Positions 43,064 to 52,943 of a stretch of DNA of 64,000 nt are shown here, piece by piece. The stretch lies in contig NZ_JAJAVH010000011.1 of the NCBI RefSeq assembly GCF_020511115.1, positions 62,001-126,000 of the forward strand, given 5' to 3'. The stretch is from Luteimonas panaciterrae. GTDB taxonomy: Bacteria > Pseudomonadota > Gammaproteobacteria > Xanthomonadales > Xanthomonadaceae. A program made the translations under genes and the position numbers. The notes under the pieces were generated by a model that worked only from the letters and a program-made list of their open reading frames with translations, had not been told where the DNA came from and searched no databases. Numbering within the stretch: position 1 is the stretch's first letter; every line of letters starts with the position of its first letter.

Positions 43064-43810
43064 ATGAGCAATGAAACCACTGCTTCCGTGCCACCGGCGC
43101 GCATCCTGGTGATCGACGACGAGCCGCAGATTCGCCGCTTCCTCGACATTAGCCTGCGTTCGCAAGGATATGGCGTGGAGCTTGCCGAGAACGGCAAGGG
43201 CGGTCTGTCCGCGCTCGCCACACATGGCGCGGATCTGGTGATTCTTGATCTCGGCCTGCCCGATCTGGATGGTCATGAAGTGCTGCGCACGCTGCGCGAA
43301 TGGTCGCAGGTCCCGGTGATCATGCTCACCGTGCGCGCGGGCGAAGCGGAGAAGGTGTCCGCGCTCGATGGCGGTGCGAACGATTATGTGACCAAGCCGT
43401 TCGGCATCCAGGAGCTGATGGCGCGCGTGCGCAACTTGCTGCGCCTGCATGCCGCGCCGTCCGAATCGTTGCCGCAGTTCGACGATGGTGTGCTGCATAT
43501 CGATCTGGCGCGACGCGAGGTGCGTCTGTCGGGCGAGGCCGTTTCGCTGACGCGCAAGGAATTTGCGTTGTTATCACTGTTGCTGCGCAATGCCGGCCGC
43601 GTGGTCACGCAGCCGCAATTGCTGCGCGAGGTCTGGGGGCCGACGCATCAGGAGGACACGCATTACCTGCGTATCCTTGTCGGGAAACTGCGGCAGAAGC
43701 TTGGAGATGACGCTTCGTCGCCGCGTTATATCGCCACCGAACCCGGAGTGGGGCTGCGATTCATCGAGGCCACCACCCAATCCTCCTCCCGCGAGCGGGA
43801 CAAGGCTTGA
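43064..43810 (+). CDS. kdpE: Response regulator KdpE
   Basis: An OmpR-class response regulator of 248 aa. Receiver domain at about 11-125 with acidic pair DDE (18-20), phosphoacceptor Asp62 in VILDLGLPDLDG, and conserved Lys in TKPFGIQEL. A winged-helix DNA-binding domain follows, with LTRKEFALLSLLLRNAGRVVTQ and YIATEPGVGLRF. The last ~12 residues (TQSSSRERDKA) are encoded by a hairpin-type repeat (TCCCGC/GCGGGA) and are not conserved in KdpE. It activates the kdp operon, presumably at the site near 34751. KdpD lies 62 bases upstream. Confidence 0.97.
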   Translation: MSNETTASVPPARILVIDDEPQIRRFLDISLRSQGYGVELAENGKGGLSALATHGADLVILDLGLPDLDGHEVLRTLREWSQVPVIMLTVRAGEAEKVSALDGGANDYVTKPFGIQELMARVRNLLRLHAAPSESLPQFDDGVLHIDLARREVRLSGEAVSLTRKEFALLSLLLRNAGRVVTQPQLLREVWGPTHQEDTHYLRILVGKLRQKLGDDASSPRYIATEPGVGLRFIEATTQSSSRERDKA

Positions 43811-43833
43811 AACAAGAACGAGACCACTAAAAC

Positions 43834-43857
43834 CCCTCTCCTGTGAGCAGGAGAGGG
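43834..43857. repeat. Perfect inverted repeat between kdpE and the DUF885 gene
   Basis: CCCTCTCCT (43834-43842), loop GTGAGC, AGGAGAGGG (43849-43857): an exact 9-bp stem lying between converging genes. Upstream, at about 43788, the related hairpin TCCCGC-GA-GCGGGA falls inside the kdpE 3' end. CTCTCCC...GGGAGAG hairpins of this sort are common extragenic repeats in xanthomonads and could serve as transcript ends for both genes. Confidence 0.7.
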
Positions 43858-43881
43858 ATTGGTAAGTGCGGGCTCCGCCCC

Positions 43882-45702
43882 TCACTCGATAGGCTGATCC
43901 AGCATCAACTGACGCACGAACCGCACCGGCGGCGCACCGTAGGACAGCACCTTGTCGTTGTAGGCCTTCAGGTTGAACTTGTCGCCGAGCTTGGCCTCGA
44001 CCGCCTTGCGGGTGTCGAAGTGTTCCTGCACGCCGACGAAATATGTCGGCAGCTGCGTCGACGACAATTGCGCGCGTACCCACTTGCCGGCCGCTTCGCG
44101 TTCCTGCTGGAACGCCTGCTTGGTCATCAGCTCCATCGCCTGCTCGCGCGTCCAGCCGTCCACATGCACGCCCTGGTCGAGGATGGCGTTGGAAATCGTG
44201 CGCAGATAGAACTTCAGCTGCACCAGCTTGAACAGCGGGTCGCCGTTGAGATAACCGGCATCGGTCATCATCTTTTCGGTGTAGACCGCCCAGCCTTCCG
44301 CGAACAGGCCCGAGCGCAGTACCGCCCGCAGCGTCGAGGGGAACTGCGCCGAGTGCGCGCCCTCGAGGTAATGCCCGGGCATCGCTTCATGGATCGATAG
44401 CAGGTGGATCATGCGATTGTTGTATTCGCGCAGGAACGATTCGACCTGCTCGTCGCTCCAATCGTCCGGAATCGGGGAAATCGCGTAGTAAGTGTCCAGG
44501 CCCTTGTCGAGGGGGCCGGGAGAATCGCAGTAGGCCACGGAGAACCCACGCTGGAATTCCGGCATCAGGATGATCTTGACCGGATCGTTCGGTACGGTGA
44601 CGAGATTCTTCTCGCGCGTGAAGGCGGTCGCCTGCGCCAGCGTTTCCTTGGCGAAATCGACCACCTGGTCGCGCTTGGGATGCTCTTGATAGGCGAGTTC
44701 GAGCGCGGCCTCGATCGCCTTCTGCTGCTGCTCGGGCGTGGGCTGCGCCGGCATCTCGGGCGCGGTGGGCTTGTCCTTCAACACCGTCTGCGCGATGCCG
44801 TACATTTCCTCGCGCACGCGCTTCATCTCGGCTTCGGCGCGCTGGCGGATTTCGGTGCGCGAGAGCGCTGAATTGAGCGAGAACTTCAGTTTCTGATCGT
44901 AGTTCGCCGCGCCGATGCGGAAGTCGCCCTTGGCGTTGGGAACGAGCGTCTTGTCGAGCCAGGTCTGCTGTTCGGCGACGGCTTTGCGCAGGGCGGCCAC
45001 CGCGTCGTCGAGCTTCTTGCGATCATCGCCCGAGAGCTTGTCGGCGTTTGACGTGATGAACTGGTCGATCAGTTCCCGTAGGCCGTTGTTCTGCTTCGCC
45101 ACGGTTTCGGCGTGGATCTTGGGCACGCGCGCGGGATCGAGGTTCTCGCGCATCTGCGCGAACAATTCCGGGATCTTGCCCATGCGCACGGTCGCGGACT
45201 TCAGCCGCTCCGGAATCGGCGCGAATTCGCGCGCCATCAGGTTGTAGATCGCACCGCCCGCCAGGCCGCTGTAGATCTGCGGATCCCAGGCCCAGCTCTG
45301 CAGGGTTTCGGTGCTCCAGATGTCGCCCTGCAGCTGGTTGCGCAGGATCAGTGCGTCGACCTGGTTCTCGCGCGAAAGTTGCTTGGCGTCGATGGCATCC
45401 AGTTCGGCGATGAGTTTCTTGTTGAAATCCAGCGCCTTCTGTCGGCCGGCGGCGCTGAGGTCGTCGACTTCACTGTCGAAGCGATGGTCGCCGACCTGGG
45501 TGGCATTGATCGGGTTCAACTGCAGCCAGCCTTCGAGCCAGCGCTTGGAGAGATCGGCGAAAGCGCGATCGGCCTGCGAAGGCTGCGCGGCTGTGGCGGA
45601 TTCGGGCTTCCCGCTATCGGCGGGCGCGGCATTCTGGGATTGCGGCTGGCAAGCGGCCAGCGCGACGGTCAGAAGGGCGAGAGGCAACAAATGTTTATGC
45701 AT
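43882..45702 (-). CDS. DUF885-family lipoprotein, putative metallopeptidase
   Basis: A 606-aa lipoprotein with lipobox LAAC (Cys18; MHKHLLPLALLTVALAAC). The mature part is nearly all helical DUF885. A zinc-type motif is present: SIHEAMPGHYLEGAHS (HExxPGH, about residues 434-447), followed by FAEGWAVYTEKMM, the third-ligand region. The family resembles M2/M3-like peptidases, so it is probably a metallopeptidase anchored in the envelope. ATG 45702 fits the signal; the open frame to 46455 is a shadow of the next genes. Convergent with kdpE across the hairpin repeat. Confidence 0.92.
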   Translation of the reverse strand: MHKHLLPLALLTVALAACQPQSQNAAPADSGKPESATAAQPSQADRAFADLSKRWLEGWLQLNPINATQVGDHRFDSEVDDLSAAGRQKALDFNKKLIAELDAIDAKQLSRENQVDALILRNQLQGDIWSTETLQSWAWDPQIYSGLAGGAIYNLMAREFAPIPERLKSATVRMGKIPELFAQMRENLDPARVPKIHAETVAKQNNGLRELIDQFITSNADKLSGDDRKKLDDAVAALRKAVAEQQTWLDKTLVPNAKGDFRIGAANYDQKLKFSLNSALSRTEIRQRAEAEMKRVREEMYGIAQTVLKDKPTAPEMPAQPTPEQQQKAIEAALELAYQEHPKRDQVVDFAKETLAQATAFTREKNLVTVPNDPVKIILMPEFQRGFSVAYCDSPGPLDKGLDTYYAISPIPDDWSDEQVESFLREYNNRMIHLLSIHEAMPGHYLEGAHSAQFPSTLRAVLRSGLFAEGWAVYTEKMMTDAGYLNGDPLFKLVQLKFYLRTISNAILDQGVHVDGWTREQAMELMTKQAFQQEREAAGKWVRAQLSSTQLPTYFVGVQEHFDTRKAVEAKLGDKFNLKAYNDKVLSYGAPPVRFVRQLMLDQPIE

Positions 45703-45858
45703 TGCAGGTTCCGGAAGCGACGAATGGGGCGCGGACGCGAGCGCCGGCGCGCGGCCGATAGCCTGCGGCAGCGCGTGCGCGGCGCGCAAGTGCAATAGGT
45801 GCGACCGGAAGTCCGAAAGCGTATCTTGTAAGCCCCATGACTTGCTGGAGAGGGCATC

Positions 45859-46218
45859 ATGAAATATCAGGGGAGCTGCCATTGCGGCGCGATCGCTTTC
45901 GATCTCGACGGCGACGCCGGCAAGGTCGATGAAGCGATCGATTGCAATTGTTCGATGTGCCGCCGGAAAGGCGCCTTGCTCGCCGCGTTCCCGCGCGAAG
46001 CGCTGACGTTGACGACGCCGGAAACCGAGATGGGCACCTATACCTTCAACAAGCATCACATCCAGCATCATTTCTGTCCGAAATGCGGCGTTGCGCCTTT
46101 CAGCGAAGCCGAGAATCCGAAGACGGGCGCCAGAATGATGATGGTGAACCTGCGTTGCCTGCCGGAAGTCGATCTGTCGGCCGTGAAGGTGACGCATTTC
46201 GATGGTGCCAGCTACTAG
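45859..46218 (+). CDS. GFA/CENP-V-type zinc protein
   Basis: A 119-aa protein of the glutathione-dependent formaldehyde-activating (GFA) fold. It has three zinc-ligand sets: SCHCG (Cys7, Cys9), CNCSMC (Cys29, Cys31, Cys34) and CPKCG (near 73-76). Most members are not formaldehyde enzymes but bind zinc and perhaps thiols; the substrate here is unknown. A standard start at ATG 45859 follows GGAG. Divergent from the DUF885 gene. Confidence 0.9.
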   Translation: MKYQGSCHCGAIAFDLDGDAGKVDEAIDCNCSMCRRKGALLAAFPREALTLTTPETEMGTYTFNKHHIQHHFCPKCGVAPFSEAENPKTGARMMMVNLRCLPEVDLSAVKVTHFDGASY

Positions 46219-46390
46219 CATTCCTGAAATGCCGTTTGATTGTTCCGATATCCCTGGGGGAGAGGTGGTGGCGATCCGGGCGCGGATGGCCTCGGCCCAT
46301 GCGAACCAACAGGAGTGGGCAACCCCGTTCGTCGGTATCGAACGTTGGCAGTGGCGGTGCGCCATCAGGCGTGGACTTCGGGAGAACAAA

Positions 46391-47233
46391 GTGCGCGACA
46401 CGGTGAAGTGGGTCGTACCGTTGCTAGCGATGGGCTTGCTCGTCGCTTGCAGCAAGAGTGATGAATCGGCGGCGCTGGGTGGAGGCTATGCGGCAGCTCC
46501 TTCCGCTCCGATGCGCGAAGTGGCGATGGCGGATGCCGCCGCGAATGGTGCGGCGAGCACCGCTCGCGAAAAGGCCATGCTGGCCTACGAGCACGATGTC
46601 GAGATCCGCCTGCCCGCCGGCGAGATTCCGGCCCGCCTTCAGGTCGCGCAGGCCGCCTGCAACAACAGCAAGTTCGGCGAATGCGTCGTTCTCAACGTCA
46701 GCCAGCGCGGTGGTGACGTGATGCCGGGCGGCAGCCTGACGGTGCGGATCGTACCGGCGGGTGTCGAACCGATGATCAAGCTGGCCAGCGCGGACGCCGA
46801 ACTGGGTAATCGCAGCACGCGTGCCGAGGATCTGGCCGTGGTCGTGCGCGACAACAACGTCGCGCAGACGCGGCTGCGCAAGGAACTCGAACGCTTGCGG
46901 GAATTCCAGGAACGCCGCGATCTCGCCGTCGCCGACATGATCGCGCTGTCGAAGCAGATCGCGGAATCCGAAGCACAGCTGGAAGCGGCCGAGCAGGAAG
47001 GCGCGCAGCACAAGCGCAGGATCGATACGCAGCTGTTGACCTTGAACTTCCAGCCGCCGGGCGGGGAGAGCGGTCGTAGCGAGATCGGACAGGCGTTCCG
47101 CGATTTCGGAGAAATCCTGTCCTCGGGCACGGCATGGCTGATTCGCGCGTTCGCGTTCCTGATTCCGCTGGCGGTGTTGCTGACCGTGCTGGTGATCGTG
47201 GTGCGACGGATACGCAGGCGCAAGCATAAGTAA
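46391..47233 (+). CDS. DUF4349 lipoprotein
   Basis: A 280-aa envelope protein with a lipoprotein signal (lipobox LVAC at about 16-19), an Ala-rich linker, a small beta domain (about 60-145, HDVEIRLPAGEIPARLQVAQAAC, VVLNVSQRGGD), a coiled coil (about 150-205, LRKELERLREFQERRDLAVADMIALSKQ) and a C-terminal helix (WLIRAFAFLIPLAVLLTVLVIVV) with a basic tail. This layout is the DUF4349 family, of unknown function. GTG 46391 is chosen because GGAG is six bases upstream and it opens the signal; the frame from 46202 is longer only by read-through. Confidence 0.86.
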   Translation: MRDTVKWVVPLLAMGLLVACSKSDESAALGGGYAAAPSAPMREVAMADAAANGAASTAREKAMLAYEHDVEIRLPAGEIPARLQVAQAACNNSKFGECVVLNVSQRGGDVMPGGSLTVRIVPAGVEPMIKLASADAELGNRSTRAEDLAVVVRDNNVAQTRLRKELERLREFQERRDLAVADMIALSKQIAESEAQLEAAEQEGAQHKRRIDTQLLTLNFQPPGGESGRSEIGQAFRDFGEILSSGTAWLIRAFAFLIPLAVLLTVLVIVVRRIRRRKHK

Positions 47234-47324
47234 GCGAGACTCATCGCACACCGCTCTGGTTTCGCCGCGGTGACGTGTAACGGGTTCGGGCGGCCCAAGT
47301 GGTGCGTGCCGATCCGCTCCGGAC

Positions 47325-47621
47325 TCACTCGTCCTCGTCGTTCTCGAATTCGACCAGCGCATCGAGATCGAACGCCAGCACTTCTATCGCGTCGCGGACC
47401 TTGCGCTCGGTGGAAGGATTGGGCACGTCGATTTCGATCTCATGGACCTGCGGCCCTTCGACGTCGCTGAGTCCGGCGGAGCTGGAATCGGCATCGTCCA
47501 TGTGCGGCATCAGATCGTCGATCTCCTCCACGTGCTCGATGCCGTCCAGGCTTTGCAGCAGGTTCATCACCGCGCGCACGGTATCGTCGCTGCCGGTGAG
47601 TCGAATGCGGAGCAGGGACAT
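47325..47621 (-). CDS. Small acidic cytoplasmic protein
   Basis: A 98-aa protein with two beta-alpha-like halves: SLLRIRLTGSDDTVRAVMNLLQSLDGIEHVEEIDDL and HEIEIDVPNPSTERKVRDAIEVLAFDLDALVEF, ending in DEDE. The repeat of strand-helix-strand resembles an ACT-like fold, but I cannot name a family. It has no signal or membrane helix. Its start is ATG 47621; the longer frame to 47897 is a shadow. Convergent with the DUF4349 gene. Function unknown. Confidence 0.72.
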   Translation of the reverse strand: MSLLRIRLTGSDDTVRAVMNLLQSLDGIEHVEEIDDLMPHMDDADSSSAGLSDVEGPQVHEIEIDVPNPSTERKVRDAIEVLAFDLDALVEFENDEDE

Positions 47622-47788
47622 GTCCTGACCTCGTCCATCGTGGGGTGGTCGCAGGCTAGGCACGGTAGGGCTAAGCCGGTGTGATGGCTGGTGTTGGCAG
47701 GCCGTACGGGCGGTCGCGCCGGGACAATCTGCAAAAACTTCGTTAGGCTGCATCCCCGGGGGGATTTTTTTCCATCGGGGAGAGTGGC

Positions 47789-50212
47789 ATGAGGTCGATT
47801 CGCAAGGCGGGCCGTGGGGCGGGAACGTTGACCCTCGGATTGATCGCCGCCGCCATGGCGGCACCGGCAGCAGCGCAGGAAGCCGCAGCCGCGGCATCGC
47901 AGGGAGAGGAGACGCAGGCGAAAACGCTCGGCACCGTCAGCGTGCTGGGTTCGCGTCGTGTGCAGCGTTCTTCGGACACGGAAACACCGGTGCCGGTGGA
48001 CGTGATCCCGATGGAGAAGGCGGCCGAGCAGGGCGCGCAGTTCGATCTGGCGCAGACGTTGCAATACACCACCCCTTCCTTCACTTCCACCCGCCAGACC
48101 GGCGCGGATGGTGCCGACCTGATCGATGGCGCCGCGTTGCGTGGCCTCGGCTCCGACCAGACGCTGGTGCTGGTCAACGGCAAGCGCCATCACACCGTCT
48201 CGCTGGTCAACATCTACGGCGCGCGCAATCGCGGCAATACCGGCACCGATCTCAATGCGATTCCGCTGCTGGCGATCGATCGCGTCGAGATCCTGCGCGA
48301 TGGCGCCGCGGCGCAGTACGGTTCCGACGCCATCGCCGGTGTGATGAACATCGCGCTCAAGCGCCGGCCCGGATGCGAGACGATCGTCGGCTGGGGCCAG
48401 TATTCGCGCGGCGACGGTGACAACTGGCTGGCGTCTGCGTATTGCGGCCTGGAATTCTCGATGGGCGGCGGCCTGTCGGTGACCGGTGAATGGCAGGATC
48501 GCGGCCGCTCCAACCGCTCGACCGACGTCAATCCGCTGCGCATCATCGGCGACAGCAAGGTCAAGAACAAAACCGTCTACCTCAACGGCGACATGCCGCT
48601 CGGTGAATCCAGCGAGGCCTATCTCACCGCCGGCATCCAGAGCCGCGCCGCGTCCTCGGCGGCGTTCGCGCGTGGCGGTATCGGTTCCGACGACATTCCT
48701 TCGCGCAACTCGGCGGCGATGTATCCTGATGGCTTCGTGCCCTTCATCGACGGTGACCTGGAGGACCGCTACGCCATCCTCGGCGCGCGCGGTGACGCCG
48801 GTGCCTGGCATTGGGATCTGTCGCATACCTACGGCTACAACGAGCTGCGCTACACCATCAACCACACGATCAACGCTTCCATCGCCAATCTCGATCTGCA
48901 GAACGGCGGTCGCGGCGTCAGCCCCGACAGTTTCGACGCGGGCGGGTTTTCGTTCGAGCAGAACACCACCAACTTCGATGTCTCGCGCTATTTCGATGGC
49001 GTGATGAAAGGATTGAACGTGGCCTTCGGCGTCGAGCGTCGCGAGGAGAATTACCGCATTCGCGCCGGCGTTCCGGGTTCCTATGCCGATTACGACGGTG
49101 CCGGCGGTGGCAATCCGGGAAGCCAGGGATTTCCTGGGTTCCAGCCGGGCGACGTCACGGACAAGAGCCGCGACAGCTGGGCGGGATATGTCGACGTCGA
49201 ACTCGACGCCACCGAACGTTTGCTGATCGCCGCCGCGGTGCGCTACGAGGACTACAGCGACTTCGGCTCCACGGTCAACGGCAAGCTGGCGCTGGCGTTT
49301 CGTGCCACCGACAATTTGTTGCTACGCGGCTCGGTGAGCACCGGTTTCCGCGCGCCGTCGCTGCAGCAGAAGTATTTCTCCTCGACGATCACCGAGTTCG
49401 CCAGCGGCACGCCTGAGGACATCGTGATCGCGGCCAATGACAGCGAACTGGTGCGGTTGGCCGGCCTTCCGCAGCTCAAGGAGGAAACCTCCGAGAGCGC
49501 CACGCTCGGCTTCACCTGGACGCCGAACGACAACCTGTCGCTGACACTGGACGCCTATCGCATCGACATCGACGATCGCGTGGTGCTGGGTGGCGATTTC
49601 AGGGCGGATGACCCGGACAATCCGATTGCGCCGATCCTGCAGGAATTGCAGGTCGGCTCGGCGCGCTTCTTCGCCAATGCCGTGGACACCAAGACGCAAG
49701 GCGTGGACCTGACGCTGACGCACGATGCCGAGCTGTGGGGCGGCAAACTCAATAGCTACCTTGGCGCCAGCTACAACAAGACCGAGGTGACCAAGGTGAA
49801 CCTGCCGGCGGCACTGGCTGGACGCGAGGACACCTTCCTGCCGGAGCGCGATCGTCTCTTCATCGAGAACGGTGCGCCGCGCACGAAGGCCGTGATCGGA
49901 TTCGACTACACCTACGGTGCGTGGAATCCGAACCTGAAGGTGATCTATTTCGGATCGCAGACGCTGGGCACGTTCTCGGGCACGGCGGGTGGTGTGCCGA
50001 ACCAGCACTACAAGGCCAAGACCTCGGCCGATCTCAGCCTCACCTATGCCTTCAACGAGCGGGCCAAGCTGACGGTGGGTGCGACCAACATCTTCGACGT
50101 GTTCCCGACCAAGCAGGATCCGAACGAGACCGACAACGGGCATGTCTACGAGAGCGTGCAATTCGGTCTCAATGGCCGGGCTTACTTCGCGCGCTTCTGG
50201 TACAAGTTCTGA
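47789..50212 (+). CDS. TonB-dependent outer-membrane receptor
   Basis: An 807-aa TonB-dependent receptor. Signal peptide about 1-29 (ends AAA-QE), TonB-box-like stretch TLGTVSVLGSRR (about 46-57), a plug domain with TLVLVNGKRHHTVSLVN and IPLLAIDRVEILRDGAAAQYGSDAIAGVMNI (140-190), then the beta barrel ending with RAYFARFWYKF. It belongs to the large group of receptors whose ligand cannot be told from sequence; no siderophore or sugar gene is adjacent. The start is ATG 47789 with GGGAGAG nearby. It may import an iron chelate, glycan or other large molecule. A PD40 protein gene follows 34 bases later. Confidence 0.95.
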   Translation: MRSIRKAGRGAGTLTLGLIAAAMAAPAAAQEAAAAASQGEETQAKTLGTVSVLGSRRVQRSSDTETPVPVDVIPMEKAAEQGAQFDLAQTLQYTTPSFTSTRQTGADGADLIDGAALRGLGSDQTLVLVNGKRHHTVSLVNIYGARNRGNTGTDLNAIPLLAIDRVEILRDGAAAQYGSDAIAGVMNIALKRRPGCETIVGWGQYSRGDGDNWLASAYCGLEFSMGGGLSVTGEWQDRGRSNRSTDVNPLRIIGDSKVKNKTVYLNGDMPLGESSEAYLTAGIQSRAASSAAFARGGIGSDDIPSRNSAAMYPDGFVPFIDGDLEDRYAILGARGDAGAWHWDLSHTYGYNELRYTINHTINASIANLDLQNGGRGVSPDSFDAGGFSFEQNTTNFDVSRYFDGVMKGLNVAFGVERREENYRIRAGVPGSYADYDGAGGGNPGSQGFPGFQPGDVTDKSRDSWAGYVDVELDATERLLIAAAVRYEDYSDFGSTVNGKLALAFRATDNLLLRGSVSTGFRAPSLQQKYFSSTITEFASGTPEDIVIAANDSELVRLAGLPQLKEETSESATLGFTWTPNDNLSLTLDAYRIDIDDRVVLGGDFRADDPDNPIAPILQELQVGSARFFANAVDTKTQGVDLTLTHDAELWGGKLNSYLGASYNKTEVTKVNLPAALAGREDTFLPERDRLFIENGAPRTKAVIGFDYTYGAWNPNLKVIYFGSQTLGTFSGTAGGVPNQHYKAKTSADLSLTYAFNERAKLTVGATNIFDVFPTKQDPNETDNGHVYESVQFGLNGRAYFARFWYKF

Positions 50213-50246
50213 CGGTCTTGGCAAGACGTTTCATCGGGAGACTCGG

Positions 50247-51146
50247 GTGAAGCGGATGAAACTTCTCGTGGTGGCGATGCTTTCGTGCATCGCCACCACG
50301 GGATCGCTGCATGCGGAGAAGAAAACGTCCGCCGCCGCGCAACGGTGGACGCCGCCGGCGATTTCGACATCGGACTACGAATCCTCGCCGACGTTCACGC
50401 CGGATGGGCGCGAGATGTATTTCTTTCGAGCGGATCGCAATTTCGGCAATTACCATCTGTTGTGGTCGCGCTGTGTCGACGGTGCCTGGTCGACGCCAGT
50501 GGCACCGCCTTTCGCCGCGAAACCGCCGATCCTCGAATCCGATCCGTTCGTGACCGCGGACGGTAAGCGGCTCTACTACGTCTCGTCGCGACACAATCAT
50601 GCGGCGAGCGGCGGCGAGGATCTGGATATCTGGTATGTCGAGCGCGAACGCAATGGCGCCTGGGGCGAGCCGCGGCGTCTGCCGGAGCCGGTGAACTCGC
50701 CGGGTTCCGAACTGTTGCCACGCGCGCTCGCAGATGGCCGTCTGGTGTTTGGTTCCAATCGTGCGGGCGGGTTGGGGCAGGGCGACATCTACTTCGCCAT
50801 ACCGAAGTCCGACGGAACATGGATGGTGGCCAACGCAGGCGCGCCGGTCAGCACATCCGCCTATGAATACGAAGCCGAAATCTCGCGTGACGGACGCGCA
50901 ATGGTGGTCGTGGCCGATCGTGGCGATCGTTCGCACCTGTATCGCTTCGCGTTGCGCAAGGGCAAGTGGGTGGAACAGGGGCGCGTGCCCGCGCGAGGCG
51001 ATGTTTTCCAGGTCGGGCCGCTGTTGTCGCCGAAAGGCGACCGGCTTCTGTTCGCGCAGGCTGACGGGGAGCGGTCAGGCGAGTTCTTCCTCGTCGATCT
51101 CGTACCGAACCCGCGAAAGGACTGGCCTCCGAACTGCCGCCGCTGA
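50247..51146 (+). CDS. Exported PD40/TolB-like propeller protein
   Basis: A 299-aa exported protein with a signal peptide ending near SLHA-EK. The mature part contains PD40-type propeller repeats: [72 protein letters not shown] and [19 protein letters not shown]. It is probably a periplasmic or outer-membrane-associated beta-propeller. GTG 50247 is chosen because GGGAG lies six bases before; ATG 50256 is an alternative. It lies close behind the TonB receptor and may be co-expressed. Confidence 0.85.
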   Translation: MKRMKLLVVAMLSCIATTGSLHAEKKTSAAAQRWTPPAISTSDYESSPTFTPDGREMYFFRADRNFGNYHLLWSRCVDGAWSTPVAPPFAAKPPILESDPFVTADGKRLYYVSSRHNHAASGGEDLDIWYVERERNGAWGEPRRLPEPVNSPGSELLPRALADGRLVFGSNRAGGLGQGDIYFAIPKSDGTWMVANAGAPVSTSAYEYEAEISRDGRAMVVVADRGDRSHLYRFALRKGKWVEQGRVPARGDVFQVGPLLSPKGDRLLFAQADGERSGEFFLVDLVPNPRKDWPPNCRR

Positions 51147-51196
51147 ACGGCACGGCATTCTCCAAGCCGTCACAGCATTGCGCTAGAGTAGCGGAC

Positions 51197-51778
51197 ATGA
51201 GCAAGACCACTGCTCCGAAGATTTCACTGCGGCCGCTGGAACGCGGCGATCTGCACTTCGTGCACGAGCTCAACAACAATCGCAGCGCGATGGGCTACTG
51301 GTTCGAGGAACCGTACGAATCCTTCGTCGAGCTGGAACAGCTCTATAGCAAGCACATCCACGATCAGAGCGAACGCCGCTTCATCGTCGAGCTCGAGCCG
51401 CGCAGTCAGCGCGGCGAGGGCATGGGCGGCGAGGGCGAGCGTGCCGGCATGGTCGAGCTGGTGGAGATCGATCATCTGCATCGGCGTGCCGAATTCCTGG
51501 TGATGATCGCGCCCGAGCGTCAAGGCCGCGGCTACGGCAGTGTGGCGACACGGCTGGCGATCAACTATGCGTTCCGTGTGCTCAATCTCTACAAGTTGTA
51601 TCTGCTCGTCGACATCGACAACGTCGCCGCGATCCGCATCTATGAGAAATGCGGTTTCCAGCGGGAAGGCGTGCTGATCGACGAATTCTTCAGCGACGGC
51701 CGCTACCACAGCGTGATCCGCATGTGCCTGTTCCAGCACCAGGTGCTCAACGGAACAGGCGACAAGCGCGGCGCCTGA
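51197..51778 (+). CDS. speG: Spermidine N1-acetyltransferase
   Basis: A 193-aa GNAT enzyme that acetylates spermidine and spermine with acetyl-CoA, controlling polyamine levels. It aligns with E. coli SpeG over almost the full length: [74 protein letters not shown] and RMCLFQHQ. There is an extra ~12-residue stretch ([15 protein letters not shown], about 68-82) where E. coli has only a short turn, just before the beta strand of the acetyl-CoA site; it looks like a repeat-derived insertion. Expression context: alone, after a PD40 gene. Confidence 0.93.
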   Translation: MSKTTAPKISLRPLERGDLHFVHELNNNRSAMGYWFEEPYESFVELEQLYSKHIHDQSERRFIVELEPRSQRGEGMGGEGERAGMVELVEIDHLHRRAEFLVMIAPERQGRGYGSVATRLAINYAFRVLNLYKLYLLVDIDNVAAIRIYEKCGFQREGVLIDEFFSDGRYHSVIRMCLFQHQVLNGTGDKRGA

Positions 51779-51793
51779 GGCGCCGACGATTCC

Positions 51794-52726
51794 TCACGCG
51801 GGCGGCTTGCGTACCGGGGCACGCACGGGAATGGGCACGTTGCACAGGTCGATATGGCCGGCCGGGCGCTTGTACCAGTCGTCGCGGCGGTTGCGGCGGG
51901 ATTCGACCACGCTGTCGAAGAAAGGCGTGTCGGTGCGCAGCACTTCGAGGGCGGTGCGCTCGGATTCCGGCACTTCGGAGGCCAGTTTGACCGCCTTGAT
52001 CGGCGCGCGCTGCTCGGCCTTCTCGTAGAAGCCCAGCGGGCCGGTGCCGCGCGGCATCACGCTGAGCAGTTCCATGCCCTGCACGACGCGGCCGACGAGG
52101 GTGATGTTGCGATCGAGCGCGCGTGGTGATTGCCCCGTCACCACATAAAGTTCCGCGCCGGTGCTCGAATCGGCGGCGACGTCGCGGCCGGCGCCGACCG
52201 CGCCGTAGCAGTGAGCCAGCCAGATCTTCTTTTCCTTCGGATCGCGTGCCGCGGGGAAGCCTTCGGAGAATCCGACCTGGGCCGCCCATCCGTCCTTGTC
52301 TGGCAACGCGTGGAAGGCGATGCCGTCGCTGGCGCGTTCAAACTCGGCCGGCAGATGCGATTTGGCGCCACCAAGCGGTTTGTGCGGCTGTCCTTCCTCG
52401 GCGGGATCGCCCCATTGCACGACGTAGTTGTCCTGCGAGCGCAGGATGCTCAGGCCGTCCCAGTAGTGTTCCTTCGCCAGTGTGCGGATGTTGGCGACGT
52501 GTTCCGGCGCGAAATCGGATGCCAGCTCGATGATCACGCGGCCGCTGTCGAGTTCCAGGTACAGCGTGCGCGCCGGGTCGAGCGTGCGCCAGTCGCCGGG
52601 CTTCGAGGCTTCGAGCAGTTCCTGCATTGTCTTTGGCTTGGGCGGCGTTTCCTCCCGGGAAAGCGCGAGCACCGAGGTGGTGGTCAGCAGGGAAGCGATC
52701 AGCAAAGCGAGCGGGGCGAAACGCAT
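51794..52726 (-). CDS. Exported cyclophilin-type peptidyl-prolyl isomerase
   Basis: A 310-aa exported cyclophilin-like protein. Signal peptide about 1-22 (VLA-LS), a linker, then the cyclophilin fold: [48 protein letters not shown], and [15 protein letters not shown]. The catalytic segment is diverged: where typical cyclophilins have FHRVIPGFMIQGGDP, here [15 protein letters not shown], so isomerase activity may be altered. ATG 52726 has GAGGTG six bases upstream. Likely a periplasmic folding helper. Convergent with speG. Confidence 0.88.
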   Translation of the reverse strand: MRFAPLALLIASLLTTTSVLALSREETPPKPKTMQELLEASKPGDWRTLDPARTLYLELDSGRVIIELASDFAPEHVANIRTLAKEHYWDGLSILRSQDNYVVQWGDPAEEGQPHKPLGGAKSHLPAEFERASDGIAFHALPDKDGWAAQVGFSEGFPAARDPKEKKIWLAHCYGAVGAGRDVAADSSTGAELYVVTGQSPRALDRNITLVGRVVQGMELLSVMPRGTGPLGFYEKAEQRAPIKAVKLASEVPESERTALEVLRTDTPFFDSVVESRRNRRDDWYKRPAGHIDLCNVPIPVRAPVRKPPA

Positions 52727-52880
52727 CGACGGCACCTCGGACTGCGGGTGGTGAGAACTGGCGAGTGTAAACGCCGCGCCAGCGCCCGGTGAAACGCATC
52801 GCCCCGGCTTGTCGGGGCCGAATTGGGGCTTGAGGCCCGGAATCGACGGCTAAGTCGCTGATATGACTACCGGCACATTC

Positions 52881-52903
52881 GCTATACCGAAGTTAGCAAT
52901 AGC
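52881..52903. promoter_or_regulatory. Candidate PadR operator
   Basis: GCTAT (52881-52885) and ATAGC (52899-52903) form an inverted repeat in an AT-rich patch about 41 bases before the PadR start. PadR proteins often repress their own operon at such dyads. Short and imperfect, so tentative. Confidence 0.35.
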
Positions 52904-52943
52904 ATCCTCCCCAAGCCTGACAGGGGCAGGCTGGGTGAGGGAC

